Shown: positions 43,601 through 55,600 of the stretch, in pieces
Layout of the letters: each line of letters opens with the position of its first letter
Numbering within the stretch: position 1 is the first letter of the stretch
From: Gibbula magus
Lineage: Eukaryota > Mollusca > Gastropoda > Trochida > Trochidae
Assembly: GCA_936450465.1 (NCBI GenBank)
Contig: OW388305.1
Location: 57,464,625-57,528,624 of the forward strand
Reading direction: 5' to 3'
DNA length: 64,000 nucleotides
Notes under the pieces: generated by a model
Told to the model about the DNA's origin: nothing
The model's input: the letters and a program-made list of their open reading frames with translations, nothing else
Database searches by the model: none
Position numbers and translations under genes: made by a program

Positions 43601-46600
43601 GGCCTAAATCAGCCAGTAATGGAGACTGGCAAGAGTTATGCCTTGCATTGGGAAGTTGGTTTTGAACTAGATGCCTACGTCATCACGTTTCAAACAGCAG
43701 GCCTTCTTGTTCATTTGCTATTTTGAAGTACATGCCTACTCCTTCAGATGTTTAGTATTCATTGCCTACTGGTTTATCAAGCACTTTATATGCCTACTTG
43801 TCATTAAGGCCAGATGAGAGCACAAATAAGCTGCCTCCAAAGATTTAATATTCTGACAAAGCTAACCTGGTCAGTAGTTTCACCAGCCGCGTCCTCCGCA
43901 GGTTGGGCTCGTTTCCTCCCGGACCTCTTGATCGCCTTCGCCGCCACCGGGGGAGTAGCATCCATCTCCTGGTGACCTTGAGCCGGGTCGTCGTCGTTGA
44001 CAAACATCGGGTCCATACGAGGCGGTTTCGGTGGAGGAGGGACACCCTGTTAGATAATTCTTTGTGATTTAGGCTTGTTTTAAAGGTGAGGTAAGGTGAT
44101 TTTGGGTTTATCGCCGCTTTCAAGAGTATTTCACTTATATCACAGCTGCTAGTATTATGGCAGGGAGAAAGCCCGCAACGCCATGTGGCTATTGCTTTGA
44201 AACGTGCAAGCATCGGCTGCAACTAGCGAACCATGGGTGGTACTGCACTGATATTCAGTGTAGCATTGCACCCAAACCTTACTGTGTGTAGAACAGTTCT
44301 CTAGTGCAGACAAAGTTGCCGTGCCGCTGGCGGGATTCGTACCATGGACCCGTTGATCCGAAGCCGAATGCACTAACCACTGATAGTGATAGTGTAGTCA
44401 TGCACATCTAGCGAACATCCTCGTTAATTGGGTTTGAGTCTTCATACCACCTCTGGAATATCTGCCTGTGTATTTAATCACATAATGCTCTGGTAACATT
44501 TATTTAAGTCATTACACTTGTTTGGTAAACATTTATAACACTTTTTTTCTATGACTATAAGGGTGTTTAACTTAAAATCTCACTGTAAAAGGGGTTGAAG
44601 AATCTTTGAAGTTACACTACTTGTTAATGAAATCAATGGACAAAAATAGCAACCATTGGTTACTTGGCCATGTTCAGTCTGATTAAAATCGACGGTTTTC
44701 CGTGGAATAAAAATTGCAAAATAGTGCATCTACCGGGATACGAACTCATATCAGTCGAAGGTTCCACGCCAAACCGTCTGATAACAGCCCGTAGACTCGC
44801 ATGTTCGAGCGCAATTCAGGTAGCCAATCAAAAGATGCCCAACAAATGCTTTCGGTGCGAGAAGCTAGAGGCAGATAACTCCAAACAGCTATCCTTTTGT
44901 CTGTTCCGAATACTTTCAAAACAACGAGCGTTTAAATACTATGATGTGATTGGTCAGCTATTTGACTGGGCTTTGGCCGTGCTAAACTGGTTCGGAACAC
45001 ACGCCTATACGGGATGTTCTCAGACCTTGTGGCAAGGAATCTACAGAACCTGTTCATATCTCGTAGATTTATTATTTTGCAAATTTTATTCCTTGGAACA
45101 AGGTCGATTTTAATCAGACTGGGCCATGTTTAGTTTGTATTAATGGAAATTTTGCAAAAATACAGTCCCCAACAGATCTGATATCTCTATCAATTGATAC
45201 ACAGGTGAAAGTCATTTTAATTAATAATGTAAACCAAGAGCGAGTGATTTGAAAACCCAGGCAGCATGAAACATTCCCGGGCGCCATGAAGAGTGTTGTG
45301 TATCTAACCGTCGATCAACGAGGATGACTAGAAACAAAGAAAGCTGAGTGGTGTTTTGTAGCGTAGGATAACAACATGCAGGATATTGCCAGGCTTGAAA
45401 ATAACAATATTATTCATAAAAGAAAACAAGAATTTGGGTAAATAAAATAAAAAAAATCATTTTAGGTCATTCTTAAAGATTATATTTAAAGTATTTATAA
45501 AATAATATGACAAATTCTCTGAAAATTAAAAAATATATGAAATATTAATGACAAGTTATTTCAAGGATGTATTGCCGCCGTTGTGCATGCAAGTTGGTGA
45601 GGGTAAGGGTTACAAGCATGCTGGCACATAGAAATAAAAGAGTTAGATTATGAATTAGCTGACAAAAGAGAAGTGTTTGAGGAATGAAGAATATAGACAT
45701 CCACTGATTAAAGTACACATTCAATATGCAGGAAAGTGGGAAGGGGATTGTCACAGTGAGAGGTGAGGTGAGGTGAGTTGGGGTTTAACGCCGCTTTCAA
45801 GATTATTTCACTTATATCGCGGCTGCTAGTATTATGGCAGGGAGAAAGCCCGCAACGCCATGTGGCTATGCATTGCGGTGAAACCTGCGAGCATCGGCTG
45901 GAACTAGCGAACCATGGGTGGTACTACGCTGAAATTCAGTGCAGCATTGCACCCAAACCTTAATTCGTGTAGAACAGTTCTCTACTGCAGACAAAGTTGT
46001 CGTGCCCCTGGCGGGATTCGAACCACGGACCTCTTGATCCGAAGCGGAACGCGCTAACCACTGCGCTATCCCGCCCCCCACAGTGAGAGGAGGGCTTGCA
46101 GTATAGCCGACTGGAGGGGGGCGAGAGTAGGGGGATAGTTTTGCCTCAGTAAGGCGAGACGGTTGTGTAGTGCGTATGCTGGGGTAGTGCTTTGCAAAAT
46201 TCTGAAATGAATGGATTAGTAGATTAACCGCACGACACAAGTGGAGGGTGTGGGTGTGTATCATGTAATGAGTGTGTTGTATGCGGGTGTGAGGGTGTGG
46301 TGCAAGCGTGTGCAGGCGTTTGGTGTGTATCATGCATTGAGTATAGTGGGTGTGAGTGTGTGAGGGTGTGAGGGTGTGTGGATGTGTGGTGTGAGGGTGT
46401 GTGGAATTGTGGTGTGAGGGTGTGTGGATATGTGGTGTGAGGGTGTGTGGATGTGTGGTGTGAGGATGTGTGGATATGTGGTGTGAGGGTGTGTGGATAT
46501 GTGGAGTGAGGGTGTGTGGATGTGTGGTGTGAGGATGTGTGGATATGTGGTGTGAGGGTGTGTGGATATGTGGTGTGAGGGTGTGTGGATGTGTGGTGTG

Positions 46601-49600
46601 AGGATGTGTGGATGTGTGGTGTGAGGATGTACAGGTGTGTGGTGTGAGGATGTGCGGGAATATGGTGTGAGGGTGTGTGGATGTGTGGTGTGAGGATGTG
46701 CAGGTGTGAGGATGTGTGGATGTGCAGGTGTGTGGTGTGTATCATGTAATGAGTGTGTTGTATGCGGGTGTGAGGGTGTGGTGCAAGCGTGTGCAGGCGT
46801 TTGGTGTGTATCATGCATTGAGTATAGTGGGTGTGAGTGTGTGAGGGTGTGAGGGTGTGTGGATATGTGGTGTGAGGGTGTGTGGATATGTGGTGTGAGG
46901 GTGTGTGGATATGTGGTGTGAGGGTGTGTGGATATGTGGAGTGAGGGTGTGTGGATGTGTGGTGTGAGGGTGTGTGGATATGTGGAGTGAGGGTGTGTGG
47001 ATATGTGGTGTGAGGGTGTGTGGATATGTGGTGTGAGGGTGTGTGGATGTGTGGTGTGAGGATGTGTGGATATGTGGTGTGAGGGTGTGTGGATATGTGG
47101 AGTGAGGGTGTGTGGATGTGTGGTGTGAGGATGTGTGGATATGTGGTGTGAGGGTGTGTGGATATGTGGTGTGAGGGTGTGTGGATATGTGGTGTGAGGG
47201 TGTGTGGATATGTGGTGTGAGGGTGTGTGGATGTGTGGTGTGAGGATGTGTGGATATGTGGTGTGAGGGTGTGTGGATATGTGGTGTGAGGGTGTGTGGA
47301 TATGTGGTGTGAGGGTGTGTGGATATGTGGAGTGAGGGTGTGTGGATGTGTGGTGTGAGGATGTGTGGATATGTGGTGTGAGGGTGTGTGGATATGTGGT
47401 GTGAGGGTGTGTGGATGTGTGGTGTGAGGATGTGTGGATGTGTGGTGTGAGGATGTACAGGTGTGTGGTGTGAGGATGTGCGGGAATATGGTGTGAGGGT
47501 GTGTGGATGTGTGGTGTGAGGATGTGCAGGTGTGAGGATGTGTGGATGTGCAGGTGTGTGGTGTGTATCATGCAATGAGTACCTGCAATACTGCCACCTG
47601 TACCTGGAGAGAGTTGTTTGAGGACTTCAGGTCGGCCACGATCTGACTGTTGGCCTTCTGGAGGATCTTCAGCTGTTTCTGCAGCTCCAGCTTGTCATCC
47701 CGCTCCTGGTCCAGCTGACAACACAAACATTCTCACTCCTGTCAGCAGGGAATAGTTGAGGTCGGGAAGTGGAGTTATTGGGAATATTTGAAGAACTAGG
47801 AACATTTGCATAAATTGGATTTTAAATTTTACAAAGGAAAATCTACACATCGTGGTGATAACATGTGTCAAGCTTCAAACAATTGGGGTATAGTGAGTAT
47901 TGAGCAGAACAATAAGGTGATTGTTCGTCCAACACACTGACCTTTATTTACAACTGACTTAATCGTAGTGGGCTATATTAAGTAAACAACTCAGGGTTAA
48001 TCGTAACCACTGAAAATGCGAAGAAAGTTTGAAAAAAAATCAACTCTAAGTATTTATAACTTTGTAAGACTTAGAAAATCCTGTATAACGGTTCATTAAC
48101 AGATCCTCACCTGTTTCCTGATGACGTCGAGGTCAGGGTTGGCGTGCACGGTAGATCGTTTCCTGGCGCTGCCCCGTCCACTAGTGGGAGGTTTGATCTG
48201 GCTGGAGAGCATGTGCTCCATGTTGAGAACCTTCTCCTGCAGCACGTGGATCTGAGCCTCCTTCTCCTCCATCTGGGAACTCACCTCCTCCTGCGTACAC
48301 ACAATGTGGAATATAGTATGCGCCATGCGGGAGAAACAGGGACAAGTTCATTTTCATGGATCTGTTCTACTAACTAATCCAGGGTTCGAAATTAGCACAA
48401 GTCCGGTAGCCCATGGCTAGTGAAAAAGAAGCCGGGCTTGTAGAGTGTAAAAACTGGTAGTCCAAAATTTGAAGTGAAATGATCATGGACATGTATTTGG
48501 CTAGCTGGAATAAATCTGGACTAGTACTTTTTGAAATGCACTAGTCCGAATGGCTACTGCATTGAAAAGGTTAATTTCGACCCCTGTAATCTAAGGCCAA
48601 AAATCAATTGTAAGTCCATCTTTTAACATCATCAGTATGTCAGCATCTTTAATTTCAGAAAACCTCATTGTAATCCAGAGCTGCCTAACCTCCTTTCAGG
48701 TTAAGTGTAGATATAAAGCAATTTTGGAGTATTTTGTAATTTTTAGGTGTACAACTCGATGAAGTTGATATGATACTATATCTTCCAAGACATCATGCTC
48801 TGGTTTGACAACAATAATCTTTGTCTGCCTTTGTTTACTGGGGTTATCTCTGGAACTTAGTTATAATTCAACTCTGTAACAGTACAGAACTCCATTACTC
48901 TAGACAGAAATTTATGAAATGAGCATTTTATATATTTCCAGAGAAGAGGTGTACAATTTGAAACATTGGTGTACAATCATATTTCAGGCCTGTAAAGTGT
49001 ACAAAATACTCCAAAAGTGTACAAGTAGGCAGCCCTGGTAATCTTTCTTTGTCGGCAAACATTGCTTCAAATTTCAAAATCCCTGGTCCTGAAAGGGAGG
49101 GTTCTGTCACCATATTGGATTTTGTGGCATTACTTGAAATGAAAACATGCTATATTGTACTTAATTTTACAATTTTCTAAAGACACACTGATAGTGTTCA
49201 CATTGTAACTCATAATATGTCATAAATCTAAGAAAAAAGTTGCTGTTATGCTGTAGCGAAGTTTTCCCAACTCGCAACGCCTATGAATGGCTTCAGTTCT
49301 CATTGTTTTTTTTCACAAATGAGCTCTTGTGTTTATCAAGTTGTGAAATATAAAGTCATCAAAATATTACCTTCATTAGTATCTTTCAAATTTACTGTGC
49401 TTAAATCATGTATTAATAACATATATGTGTAAACAGGAGTATAACCTTGAATTTTGTTTCCACAAAAAATACCACGATAGTTCAAAGAATATCTAAAGGA
49501 AATGAAGCAGCCATAAAATGCTCTTCTAATCACAGTGCCCCTGAGGGAGAAACAGTCATCAAATTTGGACAAATATTCAAAAGCATTGAAGCATCCATAA

Positions 49601-52600
49601 AATCCTCTTCTCTCTATCTGACCACCTCACCTTGATGTGAACGTTCTCCCGGTGTTGTTTCAGCTCCTTGATCTCCGCTGCCTGGTTCTTCATCAACGCC
49701 TCCAGACTCCCCACCAACTTGTCTCGGTGCTCCCGCCAGTCCTGGCCCATGCATACACAATGTTACTAACATACACGGATCAACCCAGAGAAAACTGAAC
49801 GGGAGAAAATTCCTCTTAGCTTACACAGGGGGATTTTCAGGAAATGTAATAGGATACTGCAATATGTGATAGATATTTCATGGCATTTTAGAAATAGTAT
49901 TTTTTTGATTTGGTATATCCTTTAATTAAGCAGTGACCATTCCGGTTATCATGTTTCCCTAAATAGGCTATGCAGAATGGTTAAACACTAGTGTTCAGGA
50001 ATGCTAACTGTCCCCCATCTGCCATCCTCGGTTACCCAGAGTTTTATATATGCTCCGTTACTCTCCGCTATATTACCCATGGGCACTATCAGAGAAATCT
50101 GTACTCAGATTACCAAGGGCGGGTAATTTCAGTACAGATTTCTTTGATAGAGTGTCCCAGGGTTGATAAAGTGGAGAGTTACGGAGCATGTATATAAAAC
50201 CCTGGAAAACCCATCTGCAGGTCTTGTTGAACATTTAAAAGGTATTCACAACATTTAGCATTGGTTATTTTGTTAGTGGATATTCTATTATTGCTTCCTG
50301 TAAATTTTCCACACAGAATGTCTAGCTGCTACTTCTAACTGACCTCCATCTCCTGGTCCTTGTCGGCCACCTTCTGCTTCATCTCCTTCAGCATCCTCTC
50401 GTAGTGCTGGATCTCCTTCTCTACCTTCCGCAGGTCTCGGTCCTTGTCCTGGACAGAGGAGGGGGTCATAGCTCATTTGTATAGCATTTTATTCAAAGCA
50501 CTAATGTTCTACGATTTCCCTTGGAAAACAAACACTGTACAAAAGTAGCTGCATAAAAAAGTTAACCGTTTCTCTGGCACAATTTTTTTTTAAAGTGACA
50601 AGGCTGAAGGACTTTAAAAAAAAAATTTGGGGGAATAAAACATAATGAGAGAGGAATATATTATTTGTTTCTCATCAAAATATAGGTTAGAAGTATAAAC
50701 AAATTTGAGTTCATAATTCATGATTCATAATTTATTGTTTAAATTACCATAAAAAATTTTTACACGCTCAAATTAAAGTGATGCACAGGTACCCGAGAAA
50801 CATTTCACTTTTTTATTTAGCCTAAAGGTCTGATTCTGGCATGTCTGGGCCCAGAGCAAAGGTTGAACCAATCATTCCTTCATCGCTCTGATGGAGGATT
50901 ATCAATTCACAGCACAATTTTCTTCAAAACTTTAAATAAAAATAAAGGAGTTAAAATCAAAATGCTAGTGTAGCAACTCTATTTATAAATAGTGACTTCC
51001 TCGATTGGGACACAAGAAACAGATCATACAGAATGAGGAGACTGCAGAAACATCTGTGAAGTGATCCACCTACCCTTATTTTAGCCTTGAGATCGTCCAC
51101 CACATTGTTGCTCTCCGTCTTCTTTTCCTCCACAAGTTTGTGTACCTCTCTATCCACGCTTGATTTGAGGTCAACAATTTCCTGGCGTTTTTCTGCAAAG
51201 ATAAAAAAAAAATTGCACACTTTTATTTTAATGTGAAATCAGAATTTGCATCTTCATTAGACACATCTTGTGTTGAGCGTGTGCATTTTACAATTATACA
51301 GTTTTGTGAACATCTAGAAAACATTCAATATTTTGTTTTTCCTTAAACTATGAAGAAAATTGCCAAAAGCAGGATTCAAACTGGAAATCTGTATAGAAAT
51401 CCAAGCCAATGATCTCATGCTAGGTACCTGAACAGGAACAAACTTGTTCTTCATAGATGGTAGTTACATGCCAATTATGCATATATCCCCAATGCATTAT
51501 TTCTCGCAAACTTATTTGCAACTATCACTGGACGAAATCTAGGTACTGACAAAACCACTTAATGATTTGGGGTTTTTTTCTTTCATTTTTTGGTTTTTCG
51601 ATCTACACACAAGATCATTGCCACATGCCACAACAGAAACTAGAGTGTTTTTACCCGTAAAAACAGATGTCTCCCCCTTCCTCAAATGCTCCAAACCTCT
51701 AAACAATACTATCATAAAGCACCATTAATGTTCCCTGTATATTTCAACTTGAATAAATAACCTATCAACTCAGGTCACATAGTTTTAGAGATCTGGGCCT
51801 CCTTTCACAAAGCTACCTTTACTAAGGTTAACCTTATCTCCCATCCTTTAACATTGCGCTTAGGCTACCTTAGTGACTTACGATCACCTTAGTGTTTTGT
51901 GAAAGGGGGCCCTGCTCCGGAAACGAATACAGCCTTGAAAAAGACTACTGTATATTACTGTGCATAAGACGACTCTTTTATACCAGAAAATAGGGGGTCA
52001 AAGAAGGGGATCGTCTTATACACAAGGGCTATGTTTCAGAAGAAGAAATTTTGAAGCTTCATTGACGAACTCACGATGTTGAAACCGGAAACAGCAATAC
52101 AGAACAGCAATATAGAATATCAATGTCAACTCATGCTTACAAAATGGAAAATGTTAAGTCCAAATCGATGAGGTGGAAATAAAAAAAAAAATTTTTTTTT
52201 TAAAAATCTCTTACCCCCAAAAGGCACATCTACACGATATAGAGAGACAGTACACCAAGTTTGGTGATGATTGGTCACATAGTTTTAGAGATCTGCTCCG
52301 GAAACGAAATGGGAACGCCGACGCCGACGGGAACTCAGCTAAATCCAATATGTCTCCCGACCCTTCGGGGGGGAGATAAATTCACCAACTAGGAACAGAA
52401 CTTAGTTGGTAAAAGCAACAGAGCAGCCCGTACGTACCTGCCAACATCCTCTCCAGATCCTTCAGCTCGTGGTTGTTCTCCCGGATGATGGTGTCCTTCT
52501 GGTTCTTCTCTCCCGTCACTTTGTCCACCTCCCGCCTCATCTCGTCTCGCTCCACTTCAGCCTTCGTCAGAGACTTCATCACGTCCCTCAGCTCCCGACT

Positions 52601-55600
52601 CGAGTCTCCGCGCTGGTCCAACATCTGTCGGTACTTGTCTGTCATCTTCTCCAGCTCTATGAGAAAGACATAAACACTTGAATTTTTAACTTCATCAGTG
52701 CCAAACACATTGCTTCTCTATCCTGCACACTCAAGTCAAACTAGAAAGAGTTTTTACTTGTATAAACAGCTGTCTCCTCCCCCAATTCAACTTCGAGTGA
52801 GTGAGTTAATGTTTAATGACGCTTGGGCATTATCACAGCCATTTGCGGAGGATTCACCTTCGAAAACTCAAACAGTTAATTTCTTAATATTTTGCTCCAA
52901 ACAAAGAAAAAATTTATTGCTATGTTAACAGATACAAAATTAAATTTTAAAAAATCTAAAACCTCAAAAGAACATTTTACATGATACGGAGAGGCAGTAT
53001 ATCAAATTTGGTGACGATTGTTTTAGGGTCATGCTTTGCAAATAGCTACACCAACAAACTCAACAAAGACCAGTCAGTCTTCCAACATCTCATATGGGAG
53101 ACATAATCGAGAAGACTAACTGCTTACCAATCCTAACCTGCACACTCAAGTCAACACATGAAGACTGTACGAGTCGACTCACCCTCTGCCATGGTTTTGA
53201 TCTCCTGATCCTTGTTGTTGAGCACTTTATCCTGGGCGGCCATCGTCTCCTCCTGCTCCGTGATGGCCACCTTCAGCTGTTCTATCAGGTGTTCGTTGGC
53301 CTTCGCATCTGTAATCAACGATATATCATAGTGGTATCGATATACTTGGGGTCAAACTATGTGCCAAATGTATTCTAGTTATCAAATATATCATAGTGAT
53401 GAATGATCAATTAATATAAGCTTATGTTGTAAAGGTTTCCTCCCCTTGCTTAATAGAGTCAGTACTTTGGTGTGGTAACAGTTATATCAAGGTTCTAATT
53501 TACTCTGATAAATATACTCTTCTGATGGATATATAGAGAATCTCACCCAAGTGTCTTCTGATATCATTTTATCAACACGAGTTGATAAAAGTTACAAATA
53601 ACCGAGGCTTGCCGAGGATATTTTTACTTTTATCAACGAGTGTTGATATATTTGATTTCAGAAGACACGAGGGTGAGATTCTATTTATCATCCAAAATCA
53701 TTCTTATTACGTTTCAGTGAAAATAGTGTACATCTCTGAGCACATCTCTGCCATTTGACTTCCAGTGCGGTGAGGTCATAGCATTGTGACGTCATCATGT
53801 TTATGACGTCATAGGATTGTGATGTCATTACTCGATGATGTAAATGCATTGTGATGTCATGTAGTTGACGGTGACAGGGCATTGTGCAAAATCTACTGCC
53901 AAAACTCCTAGGAGATATCGCTTGATATTACCCATACGGGTGAGAAGAAACAGGTGATTATTTTTGTGATATTTGCACATGTGCTTTCAAGTGATTCTCA
54001 ACGTTGATTGGTCGTTTACCCGGAGAAAGAATGACTATGACGTCATAAAACAATGGTCTGACGCGACGAATTATCTTATGACGTCACAATGTTACTGTGG
54101 CGACGGGTCCTTCACAGCGGCCGCCCAACATGAAACTGTAATAACCAGGCGTAATTTGGTCAATTTAATTGCATAATGGGTAATATATAGAATAACCAAC
54201 TCGGTACGAGTGATTACGGGAAATATCCACTCGTCTAAATAATGTTCAGAGCCACTCGCTAAAGCTCGTGGCTGAACATTATTTAGACTCATGGATATTT
54301 CCCGTAATCACTCGTACCGAGTTGGTTATTCTCTAAATCTCACACACGCGATATCTCCTGTGGAATTCAGTTTTGGATGATAAAACAGACTGTCTGATGT
54401 GTTAGTCTATGATGAAATATTACGTGACTATAGAGGACGTAGCTCAAAATTCTTTTTTTAATCACTCCCTCCCCTGGGTCACTATCAGTTGTCACAGCAA
54501 TGTTTCAAACAGTACAAGTGAATTCACAAACCTCTTAGTGCCACCTCGAAGCGCTCCCTCTCCCCTTCCTGGGAACGTTTCAGGTCCTTTATTGACAAAC
54601 TGCGAGACTCCAGTTTCCCTGCCTTCCTGTCAAGGTCGGACCGTAGCTGGATGACTTCCTGTTTGAGGTCGCTCGCACTCGTCTGTTCTCGGAGCAGCTT
54701 CCCCTTCTCACTCTGGGAAAATGTTTATTTTGTGAGAGATCATAGGAGACATGTGGCAAGAAGCTCAGGTCACATTATATATTATATGACGAGCAGTGAC
54801 GAGCAATAACTTATATTTTCACTGCGAAGGGTGACTGATATAATTTGACGTCATAAAACAATGGTCTCATGACGTCACAGTGTTACTGTGGTGACGGGTT
54901 GTTCCTAGCGGCGGCTTGGCTTGAAAACGACCCTTTTCGATTGTAAATTACATGGATAATTAGAGAATAACCAACGAGGTACGAGTGATTACGGGAAATA
55001 TCCATGAGTCTAAATAATGTTCAGCCACGAGCTTTAGCGAGTGGCTCTGATGATTATTTAGACGAGTGGATATTTCCCGTAATCACTCGTACCGAGTTGG
55101 TTATTCTATATATTACCCATTATGCAATTAAATTGACCAAATTACGCTTGGTTATTACATGTTCATGTTAGCGACCGCTGTGAAGGACCCGTCGCCACTG
55201 TAACATCATAAGATAATTCGTCGCGTCAGACCATTGTTTTATGACGTCATAGTCATTCTTCCTCCGGGTAACCGACCAATCAACGTTGAGAATCACTTGA
55301 AAGCACATGTGCAAATATCACAAAAATAATCACCTGTGTCTCCTCACCCGCATGGGTAATATTAACATATAATAGATAGAATATCCATCAATTCTTGACA
55401 AATACCATGTTTATCTCATCTCGTGAGGTAGAAAAGTTATATATTTTCACTCGTGGCTGCGCCACTCGTGAAAATATAACCTTTCTACCTCACTCAATGA
55501 GATAAACATGGTATTTGTCAAGAAAAGACAGTTATCCTCTATATATTGAATTAGCTCGGTTTATGTATGGCCTGGAACTATGAAGTATTTTTATGTCCGT

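Noticed and set aside
43845..44222. 125-codon frame across exon 43867-44046 and the SINE
   Set aside because: It uses a different frame from the exon and runs into SINE sequence.
44664..45113. 149-codon frame as a gene
   Set aside because: It begins at the target duplication and ends at the right inverted repeat of a MITE; no domain recognised. Listed as a finding only.
46330..47571. 413- and 254-codon His/Thr/Pro-rich frames on the - strand
   Set aside because: They are translations of the TG-rich minisatellite; several frames of the same array are open and the composition follows the repeat unit.
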